A stretch of DNA of 64,000 nt from Streptomyces sp. PCS3-D2 (GTDB lineage Bacteria > Actinomycetota > Actinomycetes > Streptomycetales > Streptomycetaceae): contig NZ_CP097800.1 in NCBI RefSeq assembly GCF_000612545.2, positions 682,001-746,000 on the forward strand, in the 5' to 3' direction. Both the position numbers and the translations under genes were made by a program. Each line of letters starts with the position of its first letter. The stretch's first letter is position 1. Shown in pieces: positions 34,267 through 46,511 of the stretch. Below the pieces are notes generated by a model. That model searched no databases. It was not told where the DNA came from and saw only the letters and a program-made list of their open reading frames with translations.

Positions 34267-34267
<1 letters not shown>
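34031..34267 (-). CDS. DUF1918 domain-containing protein
   Basis: The 78-residue protein matches DUF1918: LGDEIVVGGPTVG, RDGEVVGLHHDDGTPPYDVRW and LYFPGPDAHI. The family is a small beta-barrel (SH3-like) of unknown role, common in actinobacteria. ATG 34267 overlaps the ATPase stop as TGATG with AAGGAGC upstream, so it is coupled to the pump. Confidence 0.85.
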
Positions 34268-36849
<2,582 letters not shown>

Positions 36850-36856
36850 GGGGGTC

Positions 36857-37717
36857 CTATCCGGCGGGAACCGTGATCACCGGGCAGACCGCCCGGTGCA
36901 GCAGTCCGTGGACGACGGAACCCAGGCGCATGCCGGTGTAGCCTCCCTGTCCGCGACGGCCCACCACCACGGCCAGGGCGTGCTCGGCGGCCCGCGCGAG
37001 CTCTTCCACCGGATGCCCGATCGGCACCTCGTGGGAGACCACCACGTCCGGGTACTTCTGCGACCATCCGGCCGTGGTCTCGTACAGCATCCGCCGCTGT
37101 GCCCGCAGCGCGACCTCCTCGTCGTGGAGCAGGAAGACCGGCGGCTGCCACACCGCGACGGCGCGCAGCACGGCGCCGCGCAGATCGGCCTCCTCGTAGG
37201 CGAGCGCGAGCGCGGCCCTGGAGGACTCGCTGCCGTCGATGCCCACGACCAGTGAGGGTGGCTGCCGGGTGGTGTCCTCCGGGTTCGCGACCACGACGAC
37301 GGGGCAGGGCGCCTGGGCCGTGACCGGGACCACCGTGGAGCCGGCGCTGAGGATCTCCGCGGTCCGGCTCAGTCGGCGCGATCCCAGCACGAGCATGCGG
37401 GCCCGGCGGGACATGCGGCCGATGGCCGGGACGGGAGGTCCTTCGATCAGATCGGCGGCGACGTCCGCTCCCGGGTGCCGTTCCCTCGCCCAGTCGGAAG
37501 CGGCCGCGAGGGCTTCGGCGCCCTCGCGGCGCCGAGCCTTCACTCGGGGGGTGTCGTCGACCTGCCGCGTGTGGGGCGGCGCGGGGACCGCCACGACGAG
37601 CCGGAGCCCAAGCCCGCGGCGGTGGGCCTCGTCCGACGCCCAGGCGAGGGGCAGGTGCCAGTCCCTGGCCGGGTCGATGCCGACGGCGATCTCGCGGTGT
37701 TCGGCGGGTGCCCTCAC
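36857..37717 (-). CDS. tandem-domain universal stress protein
   Basis: The 286-residue protein has two Usp domains. The first (about 1-145) starts IAVGIDPARDW and has LVLGSRRLSRTAEILSAGST, lacking the full ATP-binding loop. The second (about 150-286) starts LVVGIDGSESSRAAL and has the complete VVGRRGQGGYTGMRLGSV loop, so it probably binds ATP. GTG 37717 overlaps the upstream stop as GTGA with GGAGA before it. It lies between two P-type ATPase genes. Confidence 0.9.
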   Translation of the reverse strand: MRAPAEHREIAVGIDPARDWHLPLAWASDEAHRRGLGLRLVVAVPAPPHTRQVDDTPRVKARRREGAEALAAASDWARERHPGADVAADLIEGPPVPAIGRMSRRARMLVLGSRRLSRTAEILSAGSTVVPVTAQAPCPVVVVANPEDTTRQPPSLVVGIDGSESSRAALALAYEEADLRGAVLRAVAVWQPPVFLLHDEEVALRAQRRMLYETTAGWSQKYPDVVVSHEVPIGHPVEELARAAEHALAVVVGRRGQGGYTGMRLGSVVHGLLHRAVCPVITVPAG

Positions 37718-38616
37718 GATGCGCTCTCCTTCTCGTCCTTGTGGCGCGGAACGAGCAGCACCGGACAGTGTGAGTGGTGCACGAGGCTGTGGGTGTGCCG
37801 CCCGAGGGTGGGGCCCAGGTACGCGGACGCCCTCCGCCCGCCCATGACCAGCAGGTCGGCGTGCCGGGAGGCCTCGACCAGAGCGGCGGCGACGGACGTG
37901 CTCTTCTCGGCGTCCGCCCGGACGGTGAGGTCCGGGAATTCCCGGCGGATCTGCTCGGTCACCGCCGTCAGGTGCCGGACGTACTCGTCGGCGATCTCCG
38001 TGAGGTCGTCCATCATGGTCACGACGTCGCCGACGGACTGGAGCACGTTCCACACGTGGAGCAGCCTCAGCTCGGCCTTGCGGAGCTCTGCCTCGTGCGC
38101 CGCGTGGCGCACACAGTCCAGATCGTGCGCGTCGCGGACCCCGGCGAGGACCGTCCCGTTCTCCGGGCCGCTGCCGGTTCCCCTGACGACGATGACGGGC
38201 GTCCTCGCACCGGCGGCGACTTTCAGGCCCACCGAACCGAGCATCAGGGAGCTGAACCCTCCCAGCCCCCGGTTGCCGACCACGATGGTGCCGCGGAGAC
38301 CGGCGGCCCGGTGCAGGCCGGCCGCTGCGTCGCCCCGACTGAGTTCCGTGGTGACCACCAGGCCTGGGTACGTGTCCTTGACCGCGACCACGGTTTCGTC
38401 GAGCAGTTCGCGGCCGGCGGCACGGACGCGCTCGATGGTCTCGGCCGATGCGTAGAGGGCCCGGCCGTCCGTGTCGGCGCCGTACACGATGCGCAGGGGG
38501 CGCCCGCGACGCTCGGCCTCTCCGGCTGCCCAGAGCGCGGCCTGACGGGCGGGCTCGGAGCCGTCGACACCGACGACGACGGGGCCGGGCTCCGGGCCGC
38601 TGACGGTGTTCTTCAT
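37714..38616 (-). CDS. tandem-domain universal stress protein
   Basis: This 300-residue protein has a first Usp domain (about 12-145) with VVVGVDGSEPARQAAL and the intact loop VVGNRGLGGFSSLMLGSV. The second domain (about 152-290) has VMGGRRASAYLGPTLGRHTH, a degenerate loop. The arrangement is opposite to that in the next gene, where only the second domain is intact. ATG 38616 follows GAGGAGG. It sits 44 bp after the second P-type ATPase gene on the same strand. Confidence 0.9.
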   Translation of the reverse strand: MKNTVSGPEPGPVVVGVDGSEPARQAALWAAGEAERRGRPLRIVYGADTDGRALYASAETIERVRAAGRELLDETVVAVKDTYPGLVVTTELSRGDAAAGLHRAAGLRGTIVVGNRGLGGFSSLMLGSVGLKVAAGARTPVIVVRGTGSGPENGTVLAGVRDAHDLDCVRHAAHEAELRKAELRLLHVWNVLQSVGDVVTMMDDLTEIADEYVRHLTAVTEQIRREFPDLTVRADAEKSTSVAAALVEASRHADLLVMGGRRASAYLGPTLGRHTHSLVHHSHCPVLLVPRHKDEKESAS

Positions 38617-38660
38617 GATTCCTCCTCGCCCGGGGCCACTCAGGGTGTGACCTCACGCTG

Positions 38661-41498
38661 TCACCACGGATCGTGCTGCGAAGAGGGCCGCTCAGGACCC
38701 TCCTGGGGGCCGAAGGTCCCGGTCGGACCCCCTGCGTGCGCACGCTTCGCTGTCCGGCCACCCGCGGTACGCGGTGCGGGAGGCCTCCGGACCGTCGGGA
38801 CGTCCGTGGTCCGGCGGGTCCGCCGGGCCCAGCGCCGCAGTTCGTCGGTGCCCCATACGAGAACCGGGAAGGTCGCGATGAGCGCGACGACGTCGGGGGA
38901 GAGGGCGGCGGTGCCGAACAGGTCCTGCAGCGGCGGCGCGTAGACGAGCGCTGCGGTGAAGGCGAGCTCGAAGGCGATGCCCGCCAGGAGCAGGCGGTTG
39001 GTGAACAGGCCGATCTCGCGCAGGGCTGCGTGGTCGGTGCGGGCGGCCATCGCCGTGCCGACCTGGCAGGTGACGATGCCGGCGAACGTGGCCGTGGTCG
39101 CGGTGACGTACGCGTGGTGGAGCGGGGTGCCGGGGCCCGTGGGGTCGCCGGGGTGCCACCCCGCCCGCCACAGCACGGAGAAGAACGCGGTCATGACCAG
39201 GGCGGCGGACACCGTCCCGAGCCATCCCCAGCTCCGGATGAGCATGTCGCGGGAGATGACGCCCTGCGAGCTCGGCCGGGGCGGTCGGCTCATGACGCCG
39301 GGCTCGGCGCGTTCCCGGCCGAGGGCGAGGGCGGGGAGGGTCTCGGTGCCGAGGTCGATGGCGAGGATCTGCAGGACGGTCAGGGGCAGCGGGACGGCGC
39401 CGGCCGAGAGCGCGAACACCAGGAACGGAACGACCTCGGGGGTGGTGTGGGCGAAGATGTAGACGATGAACTTGCGGACGTTGTCGTAGACGCGGCGCCC
39501 CGACTCGATGGCGGCGACGATGGTGGCGAAGTTGTCGTCGGTCAGCACCATCGTGGCGGCCTCGCGTGCCACGTCCGTCCCGGAGCGTCCCATCGCGACC
39601 CCGATGTGCGCGCGGTGAAGCGCGGGGGCGTCGTTGACGCCGTCGCCGGTCATGGCCACGATCTGCCCGTGTGCGCGCAGGGTGTCCGCCACGTGCAGCT
39701 TGGTCTCGGGCGAGGAGCGGGCGAAGACGACTTCGGCATCACCGGGGGCCAGGAGCCGGTCGAGTTCCTGGTCGCCCACCGTCTCGGCCTGCGCCACCAG
39801 CGCGAGGCCGGGGACGCCGATCCCGACCTCCCGCGCGACGGCGGCCGCGGTGGCGCCGTTGTCACCGGTGACGACATGGACCCGGACGCCCGCCTCGTGG
39901 CATCGGCGGACGGCCTCCGCGACCTCGGGCCGCGGAGGGTCGTACAGGCCGACGAGCCCCAGCAGGCGCAGGCCGCTCTCCGCTTCATCGCGCCGCGCCG
40001 GTATGGCGGCCCCTTTCGGCAGGTCGCGCACGGCGACGGCCAGCACCCGCATGCCGTCGTGGGCGAGCCGGTCCGCGGCGGCGAGAGCGGCGTCGCCGCC
40101 CCCGGCGTCGCCCTCTCCCCCGGCGTCGAGAGCACGCGCCACCGCCTCCGGTGCGCCCTTGACGACGACGCGGGCGCCGCGTGGCGCCGTCTCCTGCACG
40201 ACGGACATCAGGCGCAGCCGGGGGTCGAACCGGAAGACCGCCCGACGGCCGGAGTCCCGGTCGGCGAGGTCGACTGGGGCGCCGCGGGCGGCAGCTCCCT
40301 CGACCAGGGCCACCTCGGTCGGATCGCCGTGCAGGTGCCCCTCGGCATCCCGCGTGACCGTGGTGCACAGGGCACCGGCGCGGGCGAGTCCGGCTGCCCA
40401 GGGACCGTCGTCCGTACCGTGTCCAGGTGTCCACACGGTCTGGAGCCGCATGCGGTTGCGGGTGAGGGTGCCGGTCTTGTCGGTGCAGATCACGTTGGTG
40501 GACCCGAGCGTCTCCACGGCGCTCAGCCGCTTGACCACGGCTCCCTGGCGGGCGAGGGACCGTACCCCGACGGCGAGGGCGAGGGTGATGATCGGCAGCA
40601 GGCCCTCGGGCACATTGGCCACCAGCAGGCCGATGGCGAAGACCAGCGAGTCGGTCAGCGGGAGTCCCACGGCCATCCCTGCCAGGAGGAACACCACGCC
40701 CATGGCGCCCGCGACCGCGGCGATCAGCCAGGCGACCTTCTTGACCTGCCGTTCCAGGGGGCTGGGGTCGCGCCGGGTGCGCTGGCTGAGCGCCGCGATC
40801 CGTCCCAGCTCGGTGTGGCCGCCCGTGGCGAACACGATCGCCCTGGCCTGCCCTTCGGTGCAGGTCGTACCGCTGAAGACGAGGTTCGGCTCCTGAAGCG
40901 GCGGTGCCCCTGCGAGGCCGGGGCCGGCGACGCGTTCGGCGGGGGCGGACTCCCCGGTCAGCATCGACAGGTCGACCTCGATGCCGCCGTCGGTCAGGCG
41001 CGCGTCGGCGGGCACTTTGGCACCCTCGTCGAGGACGATGAGGTCGCCTGGCACGAGTTCGCGCGACTCGACGGCCGACGGTTGTCCGTCGCGGATCACC
41101 CATGCGCGCTCGGGCAGATACCGGGCCAGGGTCTCCACCGCCTGCTCCGCCTGGCGCTCCTGCAGCAGCGCGAAGGCGGCGTTGACGACGACCACGGCGA
41201 CGATGGCGCAGCCGAGGACGGCCGTGTCCGCCACGAAGGCCAGTGCGGCAGCCGCCCAGAGCAGCAGGGCGAGCGGGTGGACGAGCTGGCGGACGAGTTC
41301 GCGGCCCAGGGAGGTACGGGCCTTGCGGTGGACCTCGTTGGGGCCGTACACGGCGAGGCGGCGGGCCGCCTCGCGTGCGGACAGTCCGCTCGGCCCGGTA
41401 CCGAGTTCGCGCCGCAGGAGCGGCAGCGGTTCGAGAGGGTCGGGGCTCGGGGGCGGACCATCGGCCGGAAAGCGGGGCCGGCCGGCCGGCTCAGTCAT
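38661..41498 (-). CDS. cation-transporting P-type ATPase (P2-type) 2
   Basis: The 945-residue pump has [22 protein letters not shown] in helix 4, Asp340 in [16 protein letters not shown], and [11 protein letters not shown]. The helix 4 and following sequence resembles Na,K-ATPase and related P2C enzymes more than SERCA, so Na+, K+ or Ca2+ are candidate ions. The last 40 residues form an Arg/Pro-rich tail. It overlaps the Rv1733c-like gene by eight bases. Only about 30 percent of it, mostly around the motifs, looks shared with the ATPase at 34267, so it is not a recent duplicate. Confidence 0.92.
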   Translation of the reverse strand: MTEPAGRPRFPADGPPPSPDPLEPLPLLRRELGTGPSGLSAREAARRLAVYGPNEVHRKARTSLGRELVRQLVHPLALLLWAAAALAFVADTAVLGCAIVAVVVVNAAFALLQERQAEQAVETLARYLPERAWVIRDGQPSAVESRELVPGDLIVLDEGAKVPADARLTDGGIEVDLSMLTGESAPAERVAGPGLAGAPPLQEPNLVFSGTTCTEGQARAIVFATGGHTELGRIAALSQRTRRDPSPLERQVKKVAWLIAAVAGAMGVVFLLAGMAVGLPLTDSLVFAIGLLVANVPEGLLPIITLALAVGVRSLARQGAVVKRLSAVETLGSTNVICTDKTGTLTRNRMRLQTVWTPGHGTDDGPWAAGLARAGALCTTVTRDAEGHLHGDPTEVALVEGAAARGAPVDLADRDSGRRAVFRFDPRLRLMSVVQETAPRGARVVVKGAPEAVARALDAGGEGDAGGGDAALAAADRLAHDGMRVLAVAVRDLPKGAAIPARRDEAESGLRLLGLVGLYDPPRPEVAEAVRRCHEAGVRVHVVTGDNGATAAAVAREVGIGVPGLALVAQAETVGDQELDRLLAPGDAEVVFARSSPETKLHVADTLRAHGQIVAMTGDGVNDAPALHRAHIGVAMGRSGTDVAREAATMVLTDDNFATIVAAIESGRRVYDNVRKFIVYIFAHTTPEVVPFLVFALSAGAVPLPLTVLQILAIDLGTETLPALALGRERAEPGVMSRPPRPSSQGVISRDMLIRSWGWLGTVSAALVMTAFFSVLWRAGWHPGDPTGPGTPLHHAYVTATTATFAGIVTCQVGTAMAARTDHAALREIGLFTNRLLLAGIAFELAFTAALVYAPPLQDLFGTAALSPDVVALIATFPVLVWGTDELRRWARRTRRTTDVPTVRRPPAPRTAGGRTAKRAHAGGPTGTFGPQEGPERPSSQHDPW

Positions 41499-42147
41499 CG
41501 CCGGGGCCCTGCTCGCGCCGCAGCCGGCCGGACCAGCGTGGCTCCACGGCCTCCCACTCGTGCTCCCACCCGGCCAGGCTGCGGGCATCGGCGAGGAGCA
41601 GGCGCAGGCGGACCGTTGCCCCCGAGGCAAGGACGAGCACGCCGAAGGAGCCGGCTCCGGCGACCGCGGCCGTGAAGACGCGCTGGGCGCGGGACGCCGG
41701 GGGCTTCGCTTCCATGCCCGCGTCATCGACCCAGACCGTGACCGTCCGGCCTGGCGGTGTGCCCGGCGGAACGGAGACCGTCCCGGTGTGCCGTTGGGCG
41801 GCCGGGTACTGCCAGACGGCCGGCGCAACCGTCCCAGAGGCGGTGCCGGAGCGGTCGGAGACGGTGTGCTCCGCAGCGCCGACCGTCGTCGCTTCGATCC
41901 GGTGGCGATGGCGGGCGGCTTCCCGCGCCGTCCGGTCTTCCGCGTCGTGGACGGCCGTGGCCACGGCGACGCCGCAGGACAGGGCGATCAGGAAGGAGAG
42001 CACGAAGGCGATGTGCCACCGGCGCCGGGTCCGGTCGACCGGACGGCGCAGCGCGTTCGCGCGTCCGCCGAGCAGTCGGCGGACCCGGCCGCCCGTCGCC
42101 GGACGCGCTCGTGCGGGCCCGTCTCCGGGTGTGCCTGCCTCGGGCAT
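41491..42147 (-). CDS. Rv1733c-like membrane protein
   Basis: The 218-residue protein has two membrane helices (about 45-66 and 157-180) flanking an extracytoplasmic segment that contains [24 protein letters not shown]. This layout matches the Rv1733c family, a DosR-regulon membrane protein of unknown function in Mycobacterium tuberculosis. ATG 42147 follows GGAGGTG. It is coupled to the pump gene by an eight-base overlap. Confidence 0.82.
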   Translation of the reverse strand: MPEAGTPGDGPARARPATGGRVRRLLGGRANALRRPVDRTRRRWHIAFVLSFLIALSCGVAVATAVHDAEDRTAREAARHRHRIEATTVGAAEHTVSDRSGTASGTVAPAVWQYPAAQRHTGTVSVPPGTPPGRTVTVWVDDAGMEAKPPASRAQRVFTAAVAGAGSFGVLVLASGATVRLRLLLADARSLAGWEHEWEAVEPRWSGRLRREQGPGDD

Positions 42148-42181
42148 CGTGCACCTCCGCGCTCGGACGCCGTCCGGCCGC

Positions 42182-42685
42182 TCAGTGGGGAGCGGCGAGT
42201 TCGGCGCTGATGTGGTGGGCCCACGTCCGAATCCGTTCGGGATTGCGGAAGTCTCCTCCCTTCCCCGCCCGGACCATGGCCCGGGCGATGAACCCCGGGG
42301 TACTGGCCGTGACGCTGCCGCCGAAGGTGACGTGCTCGCGTGCACCGAGGCGCTCCATCTCCCGGGCCACCGCGGGCACCGGCGCAATGTCGTGCGTCTC
42401 GGCGGAACGGTCGACCGGGCCGCTGCTGAACAGGTAGACCGGGCGGTGCTGGAGATCACCGGCGTTGCGCTCCGCGCAACGTCTGGCCTTCCCGCTCCAG
42501 TGTCCCGCGTACAGGGCGCCGCCGAGCACCACGGCGTCGTAGCCGCGGACGTCCTCCACGTCGTCGGCCGGGACCACGACGGCGTCGAGGCCGTCCTCAC
42601 GCAGAGTCTGGCCGATCTCGGAGGCGATGCCGGCGGTGGCACCGTGCTTGGTGCCGTAGGCGACGAGGACACGCTTGGACGTCAT
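42182..42685 (-). CDS. flavodoxin-domain protein
   Basis: The 167-residue product starts VLVAYGTKHGATAGIASEIG, the FMN phosphate-binding loop of flavodoxins. It contains VEDVRGYDAVVLGGALYAGHW, typical of protoporphyrinogen oxidase-like (HemG) flavodoxins. It would be a small electron carrier or FMN oxidoreductase in the cytoplasm. Its ATG overlaps the Hsp20 stop as ATGA, so the two are made together. Confidence 0.88.
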   Translation of the reverse strand: MTSKRVLVAYGTKHGATAGIASEIGQTLREDGLDAVVVPADDVEDVRGYDAVVLGGALYAGHWSGKARRCAERNAGDLQHRPVYLFSSGPVDRSAETHDIAPVPAVAREMERLGAREHVTFGGSVTASTPGFIARAMVRAGKGGDFRNPERIRTWAHHISAELAAPH

Positions 42686-43140
42686 GACGACTCTCCCTTG
42701 CCGTCTGCCGCGGTACGTCGGACGGGGATGCTGCGCCTGGACTCCTCGGGCGCGGCCGGCATGGGCACGCGCACGGTGAGGATGCCGTCCTCGTACGCCG
42801 CCTCGACGTCGTCGGAGGGGATCGGCCCGGGCAGCCGGACCGTCCTCTGGAAGGAGCCGTAGCGGAACTCCGAGTGGTCCTTCTCCTCCTTGCTCTCGGT
42901 GTGCTCGGCGCTGACGGTGAGGGTGTCTCCCTCGACCGTGATCCGGATGTCCCGGTCGGGGTCCATCCCGGGAAGTTCGGCGCGCAGCGTGTACCGGCCC
43001 TCCTTGTTGGTCACCTCGATCGGGATCGGGAGGGTGTCGAACGAGGACCGCCACAGCGGGAACCGGGGGAAGTCGGTGCCGAACCAGTCCCTGAAGTCGG
43101 GGAACGGGCTGCGCCTGCGCTCCAGGTGCGTTGCTGACAT
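42682..43140 (-). CDS. hsp20: Hsp20/alpha-crystallin family chaperone
   Basis: The 152-residue small heat-shock protein has an N-terminal arm with WFGTDFPRFP and the alpha-crystallin domain (about 40-130) with YTLRAELPGMDPDRDIRITV. The sheet ends in GILTVRVPMPAAPE, followed by the RRSIPVRR tail with an I-x-V contact motif. It resembles HspX/Acr, the dominant dormancy chaperone of mycobacteria. A palindromic site lies about 100 bp upstream, inside the 3' end of the PEP synthase gene, suggesting its own promoter. Confidence 0.92.
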   Translation of the reverse strand: MSATHLERRRSPFPDFRDWFGTDFPRFPLWRSSFDTLPIPIEVTNKEGRYTLRAELPGMDPDRDIRITVEGDTLTVSAEHTESKEEKDHSEFRYGSFQRTVRLPGPIPSDDVEAAYEDGILTVRVPMPAAPEESRRSIPVRRTAADGKGESS

Positions 43141-43190
43141 GGTGTGCTCCGTTCCGGCGCCCGGTCAGCGCCTTCATGCGTCGTCTCCCT

Positions 43191-45632
43191 TCACTGTCCC
43201 GAGGGGGAGGCTGCGCCGCTTGAGACCATCGGGTCCCCGATGGGGCCGTTCGGCCCTCCCTGGGCCGGTTCGGCGGCGGCGACGTGCTGCTTGACGGCGG
43301 CGAAGCTGTCCGGGGCCACGGAGACGGAGTCGACCCCGGCCCCGACCAGGAACTCCGTGAAGGCGGGGTCGTCGCTGGGACGCTGGCCGCAGAGGCCGAC
43401 GGGGCGGCCGGCGGCCCGGGCGCGGTGGACGAGGGTTTCGATGCTCCGGGTGACCGCCGGATCGGTCTCGTCGAAGACGTGGGCGAGGGCTTCGGAGTCG
43501 CGGTCGACGCCCAGGGTGAGCTGGGTCAGGTCGTTGCTGCCGATGGAGAAGCCGTCGAAGCGTGCGGCGAATTCCCGGGCCAGGATGACGTTGGCCGGGA
43601 TCTCCGCCATGACGTAGACCTTCAGCCCGTTCTCCCCGCGCCGGAGGCCCTCCTCCGCCATGACGCCCAGCACCCGGTCGGCCTCGTCGAGGCTCCGGCA
43701 GAAGGGAATCATGACGATGACGTTGGTCAGGCCCATCTCGTCGCGGACCCGGCGCAGGGCCCGGCATTCGAGGGCGAAGCCCTCCCGGTATCCGTCGCTG
43801 TAGTAGCGGCTCGCGCCGCGCCAGCCGATCATCGGGTTGGCCTCGGCCGGTTCGAACGGCCCGCCGCCGACCAGGCGCGCGTACTCGTTCGTCTTGAAGT
43901 CGCTGGTCCGTACGACGACCGGGGCGGGCCACCGGGAGGCGGCGATCCGGGCGATACCGTACGCCAGGCGGTCACTGAAGTACCGCGTGCGGTCGAGGTG
44001 TCCCCGTGTCAGCCGGTCGACGGCGGCACGGTCGGCGGCGTCCAGGCGTTCGGGGTGCAGCAGGGCCATGGGGTGGACCTTGACCTGGTGCGCCACGATG
44101 AACTCCAGCCGGGCCAGGCCGACGCCGTCGGCGGGCAGGCGCCACCACCGGAAGGCCGCGGAGGGATCGGCGAGGTTGAGCATGACGCGTGTCCGGGTGG
44201 CGGGGATGTCCGCGAGGTCGGTCTCGGTCTCCTCGTAGGCGAGAAGCCCGTCATAGACCATGCCGCGTGCGCCTTCGGCGCAGGAGACCGTCACCTTCTG
44301 ACCGTCGTGCAGGGCGTCGGTCGCACGGCCGGTGCCGACGACGGCGGGGACTGCGAGTTCGCGGCTGACGATCGCGGCGTGGGAGGTACGGCCGCCGTGG
44401 TCGGTGACCACGGCGGAGGCCCGCTTCATGATCGGTTCCCAGTCCGGGTCGGTGATGCCGGTGACGAGTACCCCGCCGGCGGGGAAGCGGTCGAGATCGA
44501 CGGGCGAGTCCAGGACGACGACCGGCCCGCTGCCGATGGCTTCGCCGACGGCGATGCCGTCCACGACGGGGGCGTCGGGCACGGCCGTCAGGCGGCAGCG
44601 GCGCAGGGTGGAGGCGGCACGACGGGACTGCACGGTCTCGGGCCGGGCCTGCACGATCCACAGCTCTCCGGTGAGGCCGTCCTTGGCCCATTCCAGGTCC
44701 ATGGGGCAGCCGTAGTGTCCTTCGACCACCAGTGCCCACTCGGCGAGGAGCCGTACCTCGGCGTCGGTCAGCACCCGCTGCGAGCGCTCCTCGGCAGTGG
44801 TGTCGACGGTCCGGGTCAGGCCGTGTTCGGCGTAGACCGCCTTCCGCCGCTTCGCTCCGACGCGGACGTCGATCAGCGGGTCCAGCCGGGGGTCCTTCAG
44901 GCTCGGCTTGAAGACGGTGTATTCATCGGGGTCGACCTGCCCGCTGACGACCGTCTCCCCCAGTCCGTACGCCGCACTGATGACGACGACCTCGGGGAAT
45001 CCGCTCTCCGGGTCGAGGGTGAAGATCACCCCGGCTCCGGCCAGGTCCGACCGGACCATGGCCTGGACACCGACGGAGAGGGCGACCTGGAGGTGGTCGA
45101 AGCCCATCCGCTCCCGGTAGTCGATGGCACGGTCGGTGTACAGGGAGGCGTAGCAGCGGTGCACCGACTCCAGCAGCCGGGCTGCCCCGCGCACGTTCAG
45201 GTACGTCTCCTGCTGGCCGGCGAAGCTCGCCTCCGGCAGGTCCTCGGCGGTGGCACTGCTGCGTACGGCGACCTCGGGATCCTCCCTGCCTTCGTCGCGC
45301 CCCAGCTGCTCGTAGGCCGCGACGATCTCGGCCCGCAGCGCCGGGGGCAGCGGCTCGGCGAGGGTCATCGACCGGATCGCTGCCCCGACCTCGTCGAGCG
45401 CGGCGCCTTCGCGCAGGCGCGCGATCTGCTCCTCGATCCGCCCCCGCAGTCCGTGCCCGTCGAGCAGCTCTCCGTACGCGTCGGCCGTCGTCGCGAACCC
45501 GGGGGGCACGCGCACGCCGGCACCGGCCAGGTGGGCCGTCATCTCCCCCAGTGAGGCGTTCTTGCCCCCCACACTGCCGACGTCCTGCCGGCCGATCTCC
45601 GCGAACGGGACGACACGCCGGGTGCTTGCCAT
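43191..45632 (-). CDS. ppsA: phosphoenolpyruvate synthase
   Basis: The 813-residue enzyme has the N-terminal ATP-binding domain (VGGKNASLGEM; AVRSSATAEDLPEASFAGQQ), the phosphohistidine swivel (GGRTSHAAIVSRELAVPAVVG), and the C-terminal PEP barrel with SNDLTQLTLGVDRD and catalytic VGLCGQRPSDDP. It makes PEP from pyruvate and ATP, supporting gluconeogenesis. ATG 45632 follows GGAGG; the TTG six codons upstream is rejected. The C-terminal tail is Gly/Pro-rich and contains a regulatory palindrome in its DNA. It sits in the stress block, consistent with metabolic re-routing. Confidence 0.92.
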   Translation of the reverse strand: MASTRRVVPFAEIGRQDVGSVGGKNASLGEMTAHLAGAGVRVPPGFATTADAYGELLDGHGLRGRIEEQIARLREGAALDEVGAAIRSMTLAEPLPPALRAEIVAAYEQLGRDEGREDPEVAVRSSATAEDLPEASFAGQQETYLNVRGAARLLESVHRCYASLYTDRAIDYRERMGFDHLQVALSVGVQAMVRSDLAGAGVIFTLDPESGFPEVVVISAAYGLGETVVSGQVDPDEYTVFKPSLKDPRLDPLIDVRVGAKRRKAVYAEHGLTRTVDTTAEERSQRVLTDAEVRLLAEWALVVEGHYGCPMDLEWAKDGLTGELWIVQARPETVQSRRAASTLRRCRLTAVPDAPVVDGIAVGEAIGSGPVVVLDSPVDLDRFPAGGVLVTGITDPDWEPIMKRASAVVTDHGGRTSHAAIVSRELAVPAVVGTGRATDALHDGQKVTVSCAEGARGMVYDGLLAYEETETDLADIPATRTRVMLNLADPSAAFRWWRLPADGVGLARLEFIVAHQVKVHPMALLHPERLDAADRAAVDRLTRGHLDRTRYFSDRLAYGIARIAASRWPAPVVVRTSDFKTNEYARLVGGGPFEPAEANPMIGWRGASRYYSDGYREGFALECRALRRVRDEMGLTNVIVMIPFCRSLDEADRVLGVMAEEGLRRGENGLKVYVMAEIPANVILAREFAARFDGFSIGSNDLTQLTLGVDRDSEALAHVFDETDPAVTRSIETLVHRARAAGRPVGLCGQRPSDDPAFTEFLVGAGVDSVSVAPDSFAAVKQHVAAAEPAQGGPNGPIGDPMVSSGAASPSGQ
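43242..43257 (+). promoter_or_regulatory. DosR-box-like palindrome upstream of hsp20
   Basis: GGGGCCGTTCGGCCCT lies 101 bp before the Hsp20 start, within the last codons of the PEP synthase gene. A partial second site (TGGGCCGGTTCGGC) follows at 43261. The location in coding DNA makes chance more likely than for the intergenic sites. Confidence 0.45.
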
Positions 45633-45646
45633 GACGACCTCCGGGC

Positions 45647-45751
45647 TCAATACGGGAGCGGGCGGCCGGACGGGGTGCGCAGGTCCGGCGGCGCGGGCTC
45701 GATGGGCTGCTTCGGGCGGGACCGGATCCGGATGTCTCGCTGCCCGCTCAC
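45647..45751 (-). CDS. possible 34-residue coupled small protein
   Basis: A GTG at 45751 overlaps the stop of the XRE-PPOX gene as GTGA and opens a 34-codon frame ending TGA 14 bp before the PEP synthase start. The peptide is basic and Pro-rich (SGQRDIRIRSRPKQP then IEPAPPDLRTPSGRPLPY). The codons are typical for the genome. It matches no family I know. Its position between coupled genes supports translation, but it may be a chance frame. Confidence 0.4.
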   Translation of the reverse strand: MSGQRDIRIRSRPKQPIEPAPPDLRTPSGRPLPY

Positions 45752-46428
45752 TGCCTGACCACCCGGCGCCCGGTGATCCGGATCGCGGTGACCTTCATCC
45801 AGTGGGTCCGCGGACCGCCGGCCCAGGGCAGGGAGTACGCGACGGCGTCGAGCCGGGCGAGCTCCTCCGCATCCGTGACCCCCTCCGCCTCGCCCACGGC
45901 CAGGACGCTCCAGCCCAGGCGCGTGACGTCGTCCACATGGTCGACCTCGAAGGCCACCTCGGTGCCGGCGGCCCGCGCGAGCACCGCCTCGCCCGAGGTC
46001 CGGAACGCGATGTCGCGGCCCGCCACGACGTAGTTGACCGGCAGTATGGCCGGGCCCTCCGGCGTGAAGACGGCGACCCTGCCCACACCGTGCGTGGACA
46101 GCAGCCGCCGGCACTCGCCCTCGGACAACTCGACCAGCCTGGCATCCGACATGGCCGTCCCCCGACCCGGCGGGAATTCCGTCGTCGCGCCCGAGAGTTC
46201 GGCGGCGGTCGTCCCCAGCGCATCGGCGAGTCGCAGGAGGGAGCCGATCGCCGGCGCTGCCGCGTGCTCCTCCAGGTAGGTGATGTAGGCGCCGTCAGCC
46301 CCGCAGCGCTCGCCCAGTTCGTCCCGGGTGAGGCCGAGTTCCTCACGGCGCAGGGCGATCCGCCGCCCGAGGTCGGTACGTCCGGCCGGCGCCTCCGCGG
46401 CGCCCGGCCCGTGCTGGGTTCTGCTCAT
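45748..46428 (-). CDS. XRE helix-turn-helix plus PPOX fusion protein
   Basis: The 226-residue protein joins a Cro/C1-type helix-turn-helix (about 20-75, with GLTRDELGERCGADGAYITYLE) to a PPOX split barrel (about 95-220, with RLLSTHGVGRVAVFTPEGPAILPVN, shown in part, and TRLGWSVLAVGEAE). The fusion suggests a flavin- or F420-sensing regulator, perhaps of the adjoining genes. ATG 46428 has only a weak ribosome site. Its PPOX half is related to the single-domain protein at 31060. Confidence 0.88.
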   Translation of the reverse strand: MSRTQHGPGAAEAPAGRTDLGRRIALRREELGLTRDELGERCGADGAYITYLEEHAAAPAIGSLLRLADALGTTAAELSGATTEFPPGRGTAMSDARLVELSEGECRRLLSTHGVGRVAVFTPEGPAILPVNYVVAGRDIAFRTSGEAVLARAAGTEVAFEVDHVDDVTRLGWSVLAVGEAEGVTDAEELARLDAVAYSLPWAGGPRTHWMKVTAIRITGRRVVRQ

Positions 46429-46511
46429 CGTCTTCCCGTCCTCTCGGAGTCGCAGTTGTGTGGGGTGGCCCGGACCGTCGCAGCGCGTGCTGCGGCCGGG
46501 GAGACCGGTGG

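Noticed and set aside
38630-38660. GGGGCCACTCAGGG upstream of a universal stress gene as a tenth palindromic site
   Set aside because: Only the left half matches; the right half lacks GGCCC.
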